Below the pieces are notes generated by a model. The model saw nothing but the letters and a program-made list of their open reading frames with translations. It was not told the DNA's origin and searched no databases. From JBBCJT01 sp037190665 (GTDB lineage Bacteria; Pseudomonadota; Alphaproteobacteria; Acetobacterales; Acetobacteraceae): a stretch of 34,142 nt of DNA. Position 1 is the first letter of the stretch. Each line of letters opens with the position of its first letter. This document shows, one piece after another, positions 22,875-30,883 of this stretch. Both the position numbers and the translations under genes were made by a program. The stretch is from positions 1 to 34,142 of the forward strand of contig JBBCJT010000186.1 in NCBI GenBank assembly GCA_037190665.1. Direction: 5' to 3'.

Positions 22875-23528
22875 ATGGCTTATGCGATCGTCGCCTTCGA
22901 TGCCGAGGACAAGGACGCGATGTCCCGCCGGATGGCGGTGCGCGACCGCCATCTGGGGGTGATCGAGGGCTGGGCGCGGGACGGGCGGCTCGCGCTCGCC
23001 GTGCCGCTGTTCCCCGAGGCGGGCGGGCCGACCGGCTCGCTGATCGTGCTCGACGTGCCGTCGCAGGAAGGGGTCGACGACTATCTCTCGAAGGAACCGT
23101 TCGCCGCGGGGGATGTGTGGAAGCAGCGCACGGTGTTCCCGATGCGCATCGCGCCGCTGCCGTATCAGCCGCTGGTGCCGGAAGGCGCGACGCTGCCGAC
23201 GAAGCGGACGCACACCGTGATCGTCGCGCTGGACGGCAAGGACCCCGGCGCGCTCGACCGGCGGATGAAGGTGCGGGAGGCGCATTTCGCGCGCGTGAGG
23301 TCGATGGCCGCGGACGGCACTCTGGCCTTCGGCGGCGCGGTCCTCGACGACTCGGGGCGCATGATCGGCTCCATCGCCGTGGTGCGCTTCGACACGGACG
23401 CGGCGGCGCGCGACTGGATGAACGCCGATCCCTACGTGACCGGCGACGTATGGCGCGACATCACGCTGTACGGCACGCGCTTCGCGCCGCTGCCCTACCG
23501 CCCCCTCCCGGGCGCGACCGATGCCTAG
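22875..23528 (+). CDS. Tandem YCII-domain (YciI-like) protein
   Basis: This 217-residue protein holds two copies of the ferredoxin-like YCII domain. The first (about 1-90) has YAIVAFDAEDKDAMSRRMAV, RDRHLGVIEGWARDGRLALA and PFAAGDVWK. The second (about 108-200) repeats this as HTVIVALDGKDPGALDRRMK, VREAHFARVRSMAADGTLAF and DPYVTGDVWRD. Each copy keeps the R..H and the D-P-F/Y...GDVW core with its conserved acidic residue and histidine. Single-domain YciI proteins dimerise, so this fusion may form an internal dimer. Function is unknown. GGGAG precedes the ATG at 22875 by about eight bases; the frame upstream lies in a repeat. It overlaps the AhpD-like gene by eight bases. Confidence 0.87.
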   Translation: MAYAIVAFDAEDKDAMSRRMAVRDRHLGVIEGWARDGRLALAVPLFPEAGGPTGSLIVLDVPSQEGVDDYLSKEPFAAGDVWKQRTVFPMRIAPLPYQPLVPEGATLPTKRTHTVIVALDGKDPGALDRRMKVREAHFARVRSMAADGTLAFGGAVLDDSGRMIGSIAVVRFDTDAAARDWMNADPYVTGDVWRDITLYGTRFAPLPYRPLPGATDA

Positions 23529-23907
23529 GCTGATCGAGTATGCCGAGGCCGGGCCGGAGGTCCGCGCCGTGTTCGACGAGATCAAGGCGGCGCGCGGGCT
23601 CGCCGACGTCAACAACTTCTGGAAGGCGCTCGCGGTCGATCCGGCGCTGCTGCGGCAGACCTGGGAGCGGCTGCGCGTGGTGATGGCGCCCGGCGCGCTC
23701 GATCCGCTGACCAAGGAGATGCTCTACATCGCCATCTCGGCGACGGCGGGCTGCAGCTACTGCGTCGCCTCCCATACCGCGTCCGCCCGCGCGAAGGGCA
23801 TGACCGAGGCGATGCATGGCGAACTGCTCGCAGTGCTGGCGATGGCCGGGCAGACGAACCGGCTGGCCGAGGCGCTGCGGGTGCCGGTGGACGCGGGGTT
23901 CGAATAA
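23521..23907 (+). CDS. Carboxymuconolactone decarboxylase / AhpD-like family protein
   Basis: This 128-residue helical protein has the AhpD-type redox motif C78-S-Y-C81-V-A-S-H85 in ATAGCSYCVASHTASARAKGM, preceded by LDPLTKEMLYIAISA. In AhpD this CxxC...H set gives thiol reductase activity that recycles alkylhydroperoxide reductase. In most other family members the reaction is unknown. True gamma-carboxymuconolactone decarboxylases lack this CxxC, so a thiol-redox role is more likely. Its ATG lies inside the last codons of the YCII gene, so the two are made together. Confidence 0.88.
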   Translation: MPRLIEYAEAGPEVRAVFDEIKAARGLADVNNFWKALAVDPALLRQTWERLRVVMAPGALDPLTKEMLYIAISATAGCSYCVASHTASARAKGMTEAMHGELLAVLAMAGQTNRLAEALRVPVDAGFE

Positions 23908-23985
23908 AGGCTGGCCGGTATCGGGCGGCCGCCGCTCGCCGCTGACCCGTATCGCGCAAGGGTCCGCCATGCGCCGGGCACCGAA
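23908..23985. repeat. Fragment of family 2 repeat (low support)
   Basis: AAAGGCTGGCCGGT just after the stop is the same as the right end of family 2 copy 1. Farther on, GCTGACCCGTATCGCGC is close to the reverse complement of the CGATATCGGGTCAG block. This looks like the remains of a rearranged copy. Confidence 0.4.
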
Positions 23986-24026
23986 CCGCCCTTGCCGCGC
24001 CGCGCGGCCTCGGCTTCAAGCCCCGC

Positions 24027-24866
24027 ATGTCTCCCGCAACCCTTGCCGGCATGGGCGCCATCGCGCTCTGGACCACGCTCGCGCTGCTCACGCGCCTCGC
24101 CGCCGGCATCCCGCCGCTGCAGCTCACGGCGATGGCGCTGGCCGTCTCCGGCACGCTGGGCCTGACCTGGCTTGCTGTCACAGGCCGGCTCGGCGCGCTG
24201 CGCCAGAGGCCGATCGCCTGGCTGCACGGGGTGGGCGGGATCTTCGGCTACCACGCGCTGTTCTTCCTCGCCCTCGCGCTCGCCCCGCCGGTCGAGGCGA
24301 ACCTGCTCAACTACCTCTGGCCCCTGCTGATCGTGATCTTCAGCGGCGCGCTGCTGGGCATGACGCTGACCTGGCGCCACGCGGCCGGCACCGCGCTCGC
24401 GCTGCTGGGCTGCGTGCTGCTGGTCGGCCATGGGGCGTCCTTCCGCGGCGAGGCGCTGGCCGGCTACCTGTCCGCGATCGCCTGCGCGGTGGTCTGGGCG
24501 CTGTATTCGGTGCTGGCGCGGCGGCTGGCGTCGGTGCCGACGGAAGCGGTGGCGGGGTTCTGCGCGGGCTCCGCCGCGCTCGCCGCGCTCACGCACCTCG
24601 CCACCGAGGCGACGGTGCTGCCGGATGCGGGTGCGCTGGTCGCCGTCATCCTGCTCGGCGCGGGGCCGGTGGGGGCGTCCTTCTTCCTGTGGGATATCGG
24701 CATGAAGCGGGGCGACCCGCGGCTGCTCGGCACGCTCGCCTACGCCACGCCGGTCGCCTCCACCCTGCTGCTGATCCTCGCGGGGGAGGCGCCGTTCACG
24801 CTGCGCGCCCTGCTCGCCGCGCTGCTGGTGGCCGCGGGCGGGTTGCTCGCGGCACGGGCGCGCTGA
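24027..24866 (+). CDS. EamA/DMT family exporter, YddG-like
   Basis: This 279-residue membrane protein has about ten hydrophobic segments and two EamA halves (about 5-135 and 145-278), the usual layout of drug/metabolite transporters. The segment GYHALFFLALALAPPVEANL followed by LNYLWPLLIVIFSGALLG is close to YddG, an aromatic amino acid and paraquat exporter of the inner membrane. The second half has YLSAIACAVVWALYSVLARR and GASFFLWDIGMKRGDPRLLG. Export of amino acids or similar small molecules is the likely role; the substrate is not proven. The ATG at 24027 begins a good first membrane segment. The TauE/SafE-like gene follows after 53 bases. Confidence 0.88.
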   Translation: MSPATLAGMGAIALWTTLALLTRLAAGIPPLQLTAMALAVSGTLGLTWLAVTGRLGALRQRPIAWLHGVGGIFGYHALFFLALALAPPVEANLLNYLWPLLIVIFSGALLGMTLTWRHAAGTALALLGCVLLVGHGASFRGEALAGYLSAIACAVVWALYSVLARRLASVPTEAVAGFCAGSAALAALTHLATEATVLPDAGALVAVILLGAGPVGASFFLWDIGMKRGDPRLLGTLAYATPVASTLLLILAGEAPFTLRALLAALLVAAGGLLAARAR

Positions 24867-24919
24867 CGCTTCGGCGGCGGACGAAACAACCGGCGCATCG
24901 GGACAGCGAGCATCCACGC

Positions 24920-25645
24920 ATGGAATGGACCGGCATCCTCCTTGTCTTTCTGCTCGGCGGCTTCGTCAAAGGCGTCGTCGGCGTCGGCATGCCGACGATC
25001 GTCGTCGGGCTGCTCAGCTTCGTCATGCCGCCCGCGCAGGCGGCCGCGCTGCTGACCGCGCCCAACATCGTCACCAACGTGGTGCAGGCCACGGGCGCGG
25101 AGAGCGCCGCGCTGCTGCGCCGGCTGTGGCCGATGCTCGCGGCGCTGCTTGTCGTTACCGTGGCCGCGATGCCGCTGCTGCGCGGGCTGGGCGAAGTGGC
25201 GCTGATCGTGCTCGGCGTCGCGCTGGTGGCGAACGGCGCGCTCGGCCTCACCGCGGCGCGGTTCGTGGTGACGCCGCGGCAGGAAGTGTGGCTCGGCCCG
25301 CTGACGGGCGCGGCGACGGGGCTGCTGACGGCGATGACGGGCGTGTTCGTGCTGCCTTCGGTGCCCTACCTGCAGGCGCTGGGGCTGGAGAAGGACGCGC
25401 TGGTGCGGGCGATGGGCATCACCTTCCTCGCCGCCACCATCGCCTTCAGCATCGCGCTGTGGCGGGTGGGCGCGTGGAACGTCGCGCTCGCGACGGGCTC
25501 GCTGATCGCGCTGGCCCCGGCGCTGGCGGGGCAGTTCCTCGGCACGCGGGCGCGGGAGCGGATGTCGGTCGCGGCATTCCGCCGCTGCTTCCAGGCGACG
25601 CTGGTCGCGCTCGGCCTCGCGCTCGCGCTGAAGCCGCTGTTCTGA
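24920..25645 (+). CDS. TauE/SafE (TSUP) family membrane permease
   Basis: This 241-residue protein has seven or eight membrane segments. It begins ILLVFLLGGFVKGVVGVGMP, the glycine-rich first motif of the TSUP family, repeated in variant form as GPLTGAATGLLTAMTGVFVLPSVPYLQALG in the second half. These two motifs form the inverted-repeat core. Family members export or import sulfite, sulfoacetate or related anions across the inner membrane. No sulfur-metabolism gene is close, so the substrate is open. The ATG at 24920 is supported by the immediate membrane segment. It converges on the ModA-like gene with only 43 bases between stops. Confidence 0.88.
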   Translation: MEWTGILLVFLLGGFVKGVVGVGMPTIVVGLLSFVMPPAQAAALLTAPNIVTNVVQATGAESAALLRRLWPMLAALLVVTVAAMPLLRGLGEVALIVLGVALVANGALGLTAARFVVTPRQEVWLGPLTGAATGLLTAMTGVFVLPSVPYLQALGLEKDALVRAMGITFLAATIAFSIALWRVGAWNVALATGSLIALAPALAGQFLGTRARERMSVAAFRRCFQATLVALGLALALKPLF

Positions 25646-25688
25646 TGGCAGGTTCGGGGTCGCCGCAGGATACCGATAGGCCCTGACC

Positions 25689-26429
25689 CTAGCCGACCGG
25701 TGAGAAACCGGCCGCCGCGATCAGTGCCTGCCCTTGCGGCCCGAGCACGAAATCCTGGAACGCCATCGCCTCCGGCCTGCTGCCGTGCAGGACCGCCATC
25801 GCATATTCCGGCACCACCGCGATCTCCGGCGGGATCGTGACGATCTCCAGCGACGCATCCCCGGCCGCGAGCAGCCGCAGCCCGGTCACGTAGCCCAGGA
25901 ACAGATCGACCGTTCCTGTACGAAGCGCTTCTTCCACCGGGCTGTAGCTCGGCGCGCCCGGCGTCGGTTCGGCGCCGCCGACCAGCTTGCGGGCCTTCGC
26001 GTCCAGCACGGCGAAGGCGCCCGGCCGCAGCGCCTCCGCGCGGCGGAACATGGCCCAGGCATAGTCGCCGGACGGGTCCTTCAGCGGCGTCGATGTGCCG
26101 ATGCCGATAGCGGGGTCGAGCAGCCGGTCCAGCTGCGTCCCGGATGTGATCCCCGCCTGCCGCCGCGCCAGCGCCACGATGGCGTTACGCGCGAAGACGC
26201 GGGGTTCATGCGCAAGCCCCTGCGCTGTCAGGCTGCGCGGGTGGCCGGTATCCGCGGACATGAAGATATCCGGCCGGTCGCCGCGCTCGATCCGCTCCCG
26301 CATCAGCCCGGCCGGGCCGTGCCGGACGGTGGCGGAGACGCCGATGCCGCGCGCGGCCGCCTGCGTCAGCGCGGGCAACACCACCCGCAGGCTGCCGGCG
26401 GCGAAGATGCTGAGGGGCGTGCTGTTCAT
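25689..26429 (-). CDS. ModA-like substrate-binding protein lacking a signal peptide
   Basis: This 246-residue protein has the periplasmic binding-protein type II fold of the molybdate-binding family. It opens LSIFAAGSLRVVLPAL, then has GPAGLMRERIERGDRPDIFMSAD, and later YSPVEEALRTGTVDLFLGY and AVVPEYAMAVL. ModA proteins normally start with an export signal. Here the conserved first strand begins at residue 6, and a TAG stop stands in the same frame only a few codons upstream (26439-26441), so no hidden signal peptide can be added. The protein may be cytoplasmic, exported by another route, or a domain with a changed role. No molybdate permease or ATPase is adjacent. It follows pheA by 44 bases on the same strand. 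Confidence 0.83.
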   Translation of the reverse strand: MNSTPLSIFAAGSLRVVLPALTQAAARGIGVSATVRHGPAGLMRERIERGDRPDIFMSADTGHPRSLTAQGLAHEPRVFARNAIVALARRQAGITSGTQLDRLLDPAIGIGTSTPLKDPSGDYAWAMFRRAEALRPGAFAVLDAKARKLVGGAEPTPGAPSYSPVEEALRTGTVDLFLGYVTGLRLLAAGDASLEIVTIPPEIAVVPEYAMAVLHGSRPEAMAFQDFVLGPQGQALIAAAGFSPVG

Positions 26430-26473
26430 GCCGGAATCCTACGACCTCCGGCGCCGGCGGTCAGCGTCCCGGC

Positions 26474-27337
26474 TCAGTCGCCCGCGCCCGCGGCTTCCTG
26501 TTCCTGCCGGAAGGGGTGTGCGGGATAGACGCCGAGGATGCGCGCCTCGCGGGAGAAGAACTGCAGCTCCTCCAGCGCGCGGCGCAGCGCCGGCTGCTCG
26601 GGGTGGCCGTCCACGTCGCACAGGAACTGCGTGGCGGTGAACTCGCCGTCGAGCATGTAGCTCTCCAGCTTGGTCATGTTCACGCCGTTGGTCGCGAAGC
26701 CGCCGAGCGCCTTGTACAGCGCCGCCGGCACGTTGCGGACGCGGAAGACGAAGGTGGTCACGCTGTCCGGCGCGTCCACCGGCGGGATGCGCGGGGTCTT
26801 CGCCATCACGTAGAAGCGCGTGGTGTTGTGCGCCGCGTCCTCCACGTTCTCGCGCAGGATCTTCAGCCCGTAGATCTCGGCGGCGAGCGAGGATGCGATG
26901 GCCGCGTCCTCGGTGCCGCCGCGCTGGGCGATCAGCTCCGCCGCGCCGGCGGTGTCGGCCTCCACCACGGCGGTCAGGTTCAGCTCGGCGAGGATGCGCC
27001 GCACCTGTCCCAGCGCGACCGGGTGCGAATGCGCCCGGCGGATGGTGGCGAGGCTCGCGCCCGCCGGCGCCATCAGGCAGTGCTCGACGCGCTGGAAATG
27101 CTCGCCGATCACCGACAGCGTGCTGTCCGGCAGCAGGCGGTGGATGTCCGGCACGCGGCCGGCGAGCGAGTTCTCGCACGGCAGCATCGCAAGCCCCGCG
27201 CGGCCCTCGCGCACCGCGTCGATCGCGGCCTCGAAGCTCGGACAGGGCAGGGTGGGCAGGCCAGGGAACGCGGTGCGGCAGGCGAGGTCGGAATACGCGC
27301 CCGGCACGCCCTGGAAGGCGATCGGTCCCTTCATCAT
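26474..27337 (-). CDS. pheA: Prephenate dehydratase with ACT domain
   Basis: This 287-residue enzyme turns prephenate into phenylpyruvate in phenylalanine synthesis. The catalytic part has IAFQGVPGAYSDLACRTAFPG at the start, PCENSLAGRVPDIHRLL, EHCLMAPAG and, near residue 188, the NTTRFYVM segment with the Thr-Arg-Phe triad of the active site. An ACT domain (about 205-280) with NVPAALYKALGGFATNGVNM and TKLESYMLDG gives feedback control by phenylalanine. No chorismate mutase domain is fused. The first two codons are both ATG, and the second overlaps the kdsB stop, so kdsB and pheA are translated as a pair. Confidence 0.96.
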   Translation of the reverse strand: MMKGPIAFQGVPGAYSDLACRTAFPGLPTLPCPSFEAAIDAVREGRAGLAMLPCENSLAGRVPDIHRLLPDSTLSVIGEHFQRVEHCLMAPAGASLATIRRAHSHPVALGQVRRILAELNLTAVVEADTAGAAELIAQRGGTEDAAIASSLAAEIYGLKILRENVEDAAHNTTRFYVMAKTPRIPPVDAPDSVTTFVFRVRNVPAALYKALGGFATNGVNMTKLESYMLDGEFTATQFLCDVDGHPEQPALRRALEELQFFSREARILGVYPAHPFRQEQEAAGAGD

Positions 27338-28071
27338 GCGCGCCCCGCGAGCATCGCCCGCGCACGGTCGAGATCGGCTTGCGTGTCCACGCCGAAGGGT
27401 GCGTGATCGACGCGAGCGACGGAAATCTTCATGCCTGCCTCCAGCGCGCGGAGCTGTTCCAGTGATTCGCGCTTCTCCAGCAGGCCCGGCGGCAGGCGGA
27501 CAAAGCGTTCCAGTGCGATGCGTCGGTACACGTACAATCCGATGTGATGCCACAGCGGCCCGGTGCCGCCGGGTACGATGCTGCGGCTGAAGTAGTGTGC
27601 GCGCGCGACGGTCTGATGCTCGCGGAAGGCACAGACGCATTTCACCACCGACGGCGCGGTGGCTTCCTCCGCGCTGCGGATCTCTGCGACGAGCGAGCCG
27701 ATATCGGTCTCCGGGTCTTCCATGGTGGACATGGCCGCGTGCACCAGCGCGGGCGGCAGCACCGGCAGGTCGCCCTGCAGGTTCACCACCACGTCATGCC
27801 GTCCTTCCGGATCGTGGCGGCCGAGCGCCTGTTCGATCCGGTCCGAGCCGGTCGGCAGGTCGGGGTCGGTCATGACCGCGAGCCCGCCCTCGGCCTCGAC
27901 GGCGGTGGCGATCTCGGCATCGCCGCAGGCGACGAGCACGGGGCCGACGTCCGCTTCCCGCGCGCGGTCGAGCACATGGGCGATCATCGGGCGGCCGTGG
28001 ATATCGGCGAGCGGCTTGCCCGGCAGGCGGCTGGAGGCAAGGCGTGCCGGAATGACGACGATGGGATTCAT
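27334..28071 (-). CDS. kdsB: 3-deoxy-manno-octulosonate cytidylyltransferase (CMP-Kdo synthetase)
   Basis: This 245-residue enzyme activates Kdo with CTP for the inner core of lipopolysaccharide. IPARLASSRLPGKPLADIHG at residues 7-26 is the nucleotide-binding start, followed by MTDPDLPTGSDRIEQAL, VVNLQGDLPVL, AHYFSRSIVPGG, LWHHIGLYVYRR and FGVDTQADLDRAR, all family landmarks. Length is normal. The start at 28071 gives MNPIVVIPARL; the upstream frame stays open but lacks family residues. It indicates a Gram-negative cell with Kdo-containing LPS, which fits the O-antigen-like locus in the same window, though the two regions are separately transcribed. Confidence 0.96.
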   Translation of the reverse strand: MNPIVVIPARLASSRLPGKPLADIHGRPMIAHVLDRAREADVGPVLVACGDAEIATAVEAEGGLAVMTDPDLPTGSDRIEQALGRHDPEGRHDVVVNLQGDLPVLPPALVHAAMSTMEDPETDIGSLVAEIRSAEEATAPSVVKCVCAFREHQTVARAHYFSRSIVPGGTGPLWHHIGLYVYRRIALERFVRLPPGLLEKRESLEQLRALEAGMKISVARVDHAPFGVDTQADLDRARAMLAGRA

Positions 28072-28173
28072 GCTTGGCGGGTTGAAGCTCTGCGGTGCGA
28101 CATCTAAGGGTGCGGCGCAACCTAGGGGCGGGTCCGCCAGCCGGCAATGCCGCCCCCGAACGGAGGGCGCTGC

Positions 28174-28956
28174 GTGGTTCCGGACGCCTATGTGGCGATC
28201 GCCGAGTCGCTGGCCGATGCCGCGGGCGCGGTGGTGCGCCCCTTCTTCCGCACTGTGCCGCCGGCGGACGACAAGGCGGATGCCAGCCCCGTGACCATCG
28301 CCGACCGCACCGCCGAGCAGGTGATGCGCGCCGTGCTGCGCGAGCGGCTTCCCGGGCACGGCATCGTCGGCGAGGAGTTCGGCACCGACAACGAAGGCGC
28401 CGAATGGACCTGGGTGCTCGACCCCATCGACGGCACCCGCGCCTTCATCACCGGCAGGCCCCAGTTCGGCACGCTGGTCGGGCTGCTGCACGGCGACCGC
28501 CCGGTGCTGGGCATCATCGACCAGCCGGTGACGGGCGAGCGCTGGGTCGGCGTGCAGGGCCGCCCGACGCGGTTCCGCAGCCCGTTCGGCGGTCGCGTCG
28601 GCGGGCGGGAGTGCAAGCGGCTCGGCCTCGCGGAACTGTCCTGCACCAGCCCGGAGATATTCGGCCCCGCCGAGTGGGACGCCTTCGGGCGGCTGCGCGG
28701 GGCGGTGCGCCGGACGAGCTGGGGCGGGGATTGTTACGCCTACGGGCTGGTCGCGCTCGGCCAGATCGACATCGTGGCGGAACCCGGCCTGAAGCCCTGG
28801 GACTGGGTCGCGCTTGCCCCCGTGATCGAGGGCGCGGGCGGGCGCATGACCGGCTGGGACGGCAAGCCGCTCGGCGCGCGCGGGAACGGGAACGTCGTCG
28901 CCGTGGGCGATCCCGCCCTGCTGGAACCGGCACTCGCGCTGCTGGCCGGAGCGTGA
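28174..28956 (+). CDS. hisN: Inositol-monophosphatase family, HisN-type histidinol-phosphatase
   Basis: This 260-residue metal-dependent phosphatase has GIVGEEFG, the DPIDGTRAFITG metal site (about 88-98), and the C-terminal WDWVALAPVIEGAGGRMTGWDG. The segment GDCYAYGLVALGQIDIVAEPGLKP and DGTRAFI in place of DGT.NF match HisN-type enzymes that remove phosphate from histidinol-phosphate, although other substrates of the superfamily cannot be ruled out. GTG at 28174 is preferred as start because GGAGGG lies seven bases before it (28162-28167). An ATG at 28147 in the same frame has no ribosome-binding site. It diverges from kdsB with about 100 bases between them and precedes yejA by 56 bases. 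Confidence 0.88.
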   Translation: MVPDAYVAIAESLADAAGAVVRPFFRTVPPADDKADASPVTIADRTAEQVMRAVLRERLPGHGIVGEEFGTDNEGAEWTWVLDPIDGTRAFITGRPQFGTLVGLLHGDRPVLGIIDQPVTGERWVGVQGRPTRFRSPFGGRVGGRECKRLGLAELSCTSPEIFGPAEWDAFGRLRGAVRRTSWGGDCYAYGLVALGQIDIVAEPGLKPWDWVALAPVIEGAGGRMTGWDGKPLGARGNGNVVAVGDPALLEPALALLAGA

Positions 28957-29012
28957 CTGGCCCCGGCCGCGTTTGCATCGGTATGGTCGCTTCAACCACC
29001 GGGAGACGACCT

Positions 29013-30794
29013 ATGCGTCTGGCCGCCGCCCTGCTCGCCGCAGCACTCGCCCTGCCTGCCGCTGCGCAGACGCGCACGCACGCGCTGTCGCTGATCGGCG
29101 AGCCGGCCCTGCCCGCCGATTTCACCCATTTTCCGCACGTCAATCCGCAGGCCCCCAAGGGCGGCGAGGTGGCGCTGGCGGCGATCGGCACGTTCGACAG
29201 CTTCAACCCGTTCATCATCCGCGGGTCGCCCGCCGCCGGCATCGGCATGCTGTGGGAGACACTGCTGAAGGAGAACGCGGACGAGGCGTCGACCGAATAC
29301 GCCAACATCGCCGAGACGATCGAACTGGCGGACGACCGGAGCTGGGTCGCCTTCATCCTGCGCGAGGGCGCGAAGTTCCACGACGGCCACCCGATCACGT
29401 CCGAGGACGTGAAGTGGACGTTCGAGACGCTGCGCGAGAAGGGGCGCCCCTTCTTTCGCGCCTATTACGCGGACGTGACCCGGATCGAGACGGAAGGCCC
29501 GCGCCGCGTGGTCTTCCACCTGCGCGATCCCAACAACCGGGAGTTGCCGATGATCCTCGGCCAGCTTCCGGTGCTGCCGAAGCACTGGTGGGAGGGGCGG
29601 GACTTCTCCCGCCCGCTGACCGAGCCGCCGCTGGGATCGGGCGCCTACAAGCTCGACGGGTTCGAGTTCGGCCGCACCGTCTCCTACCGCCGCGTGCCGG
29701 GCTGGTGGGGGGAGAAGCTGCCCACCCAGGTCGGCACCGACAATTTCGACGTGCTGCGCTACGAGTACTTCCGCGACGCGACCGTGGCGTTCGAGGCGTT
29801 CAAGGCCGGGCAGATCGACTTCCGGCAGGAGAACATCGCGCGCAACTGGGCGACCGCCTACGAGTTCCCCGCGGCCCAGGACGGGCGCGTGGTGCGCGCG
29901 GAGATCCCCCACCGGCTGCCCACGGGGATGCAGGCCTTCGGCTTCAACACCCGCCGCGAGGTGTTCCGCGACCGCCGCGTGCGCGAGGCGCTGATGCGGG
30001 TGTTCGACTTCGAGTGGATGAACGCGAACCTCTTCTACGGCCAGTACACGCGCACCCGCTCCTACTTCAGCAACAGCGAGTTCGCCGCGACCGGCGTGCC
30101 GGAAGGGGCGGAGCTCGCGCTGCTGGAGAAGTACCGCGACAAGCTGCCGGCGGACCTGTTCACCACGCCCTTCACGCTTCCTGTCACTGACGGGTCGGGG
30201 AACAACCGCGACCAGCTCCGCATCGCGCTCAACCTGCTGCGCGAGGCCGGCTGGACCATCCGCGACCGCAAGCTGGTCAACGCCCAGGGCAGGCCGCTCG
30301 CCTTCGAGATCACGCTCGACAACCCGACCTTCGAGCGGGTGGCGCTGCCCTATGTGCAGTCGCTGCAGCGGCTCGGGGCCGAGGTTTCGGTGCGCACGGT
30401 GGAGACGGCGCAGTTCCAGCGCCGGAGCGACGACTTCGACTACGACATGATCGTCGTCCTGTTCGGCCAGTCCGAAAGCCCCGGCAACGAGCAGCGCGAG
30501 TTCTGGACCTGCCCCAAGCGTGACGAGAACGGCAGCCGCAACCTGATGGGCATCTGCGATCCGGTCGTGGACGCGCTGGTGGAAACGGTGATCAACGCGT
30601 CCGACCGCGACGCGCTGGTGGCGGCGACGCAGGCGCTGGACCGCGTGCTGCTGTGGGGCAACTACGTCGTGCCGCAATGGCACAGCCGCAAGTTCAACGT
30701 CGCCTACTGGAACCGCTTCGCCCGGCCGGAGCACATCCCGCGCACCGGCATCGCCTTCGATACGTGGTGGTCCACGGGTCCGCGCCCGCAGTGA
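29013..30794 (+). CDS. yejA: YejA-like oligopeptide ABC transporter substrate-binding protein
   Basis: This 593-residue periplasmic binding protein is of the SBP_bac_5 family. The signal peptide is MRLAAALLAAALALPAAAQT, with cleavage near residue 18. THFPHVNPQAPKGGEVALAA is the YejA-type start of the mature domain. WVAFILREGAKFHDGHPITS and EDVKWTFETL, PLGSGAYKL, FNTRREVFRDRRVREALM, and a C-terminal MIVVLFGQSESPGNEQREFW are also family-typical. In enterobacteria YejABEF imports peptides, including antimicrobial ones such as microcin C. GGGAGACGACCT precedes the ATG at ribosome-binding distance. The order yejA, yejB, yejE, yejF is intact, which makes the assignment firm. Confidence 0.95.
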   Translation: MRLAAALLAAALALPAAAQTRTHALSLIGEPALPADFTHFPHVNPQAPKGGEVALAAIGTFDSFNPFIIRGSPAAGIGMLWETLLKENADEASTEYANIAETIELADDRSWVAFILREGAKFHDGHPITSEDVKWTFETLREKGRPFFRAYYADVTRIETEGPRRVVFHLRDPNNRELPMILGQLPVLPKHWWEGRDFSRPLTEPPLGSGAYKLDGFEFGRTVSYRRVPGWWGEKLPTQVGTDNFDVLRYEYFRDATVAFEAFKAGQIDFRQENIARNWATAYEFPAAQDGRVVRAEIPHRLPTGMQAFGFNTRREVFRDRRVREALMRVFDFEWMNANLFYGQYTRTRSYFSNSEFAATGVPEGAELALLEKYRDKLPADLFTTPFTLPVTDGSGNNRDQLRIALNLLREAGWTIRDRKLVNAQGRPLAFEITLDNPTFERVALPYVQSLQRLGAEVSVRTVETAQFQRRSDDFDYDMIVVLFGQSESPGNEQREFWTCPKRDENGSRNLMGICDPVVDALVETVINASDRDALVAATQALDRVLLWGNYVVPQWHSRKFNVAYWNRFARPEHIPRTGIAFDTWWSTGPRPQ

Positions 30795-30823
30795 GGGCGG
30801 GGGCGGGGCCGATGGCTGCGGGG

Positions 30824-30840
30824 GAGGGCCGGGGTGAGGG
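30824..30840 (-). repeat. Half-copy of family 1 repeat between yejA and yejB
   Basis: GAGGGCCGGGGTGAGGG is the exact reverse complement of the CCCTCACCCCGGCCCTC block of copies A and B. The matching hairpin arm is missing. It sits in the 89-base gap inside the yej operon. Confidence 0.6.
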
Positions 30841-30883
30841 CCCTTGCCGCCGGCACACCTTTTCGCCGAAGGCCACCTGACCG

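Noticed and set aside
28992..30734. 580-residue minus-strand open frame
   Set aside because: Antisense to yejA, whose signal peptide and family motifs are clear.
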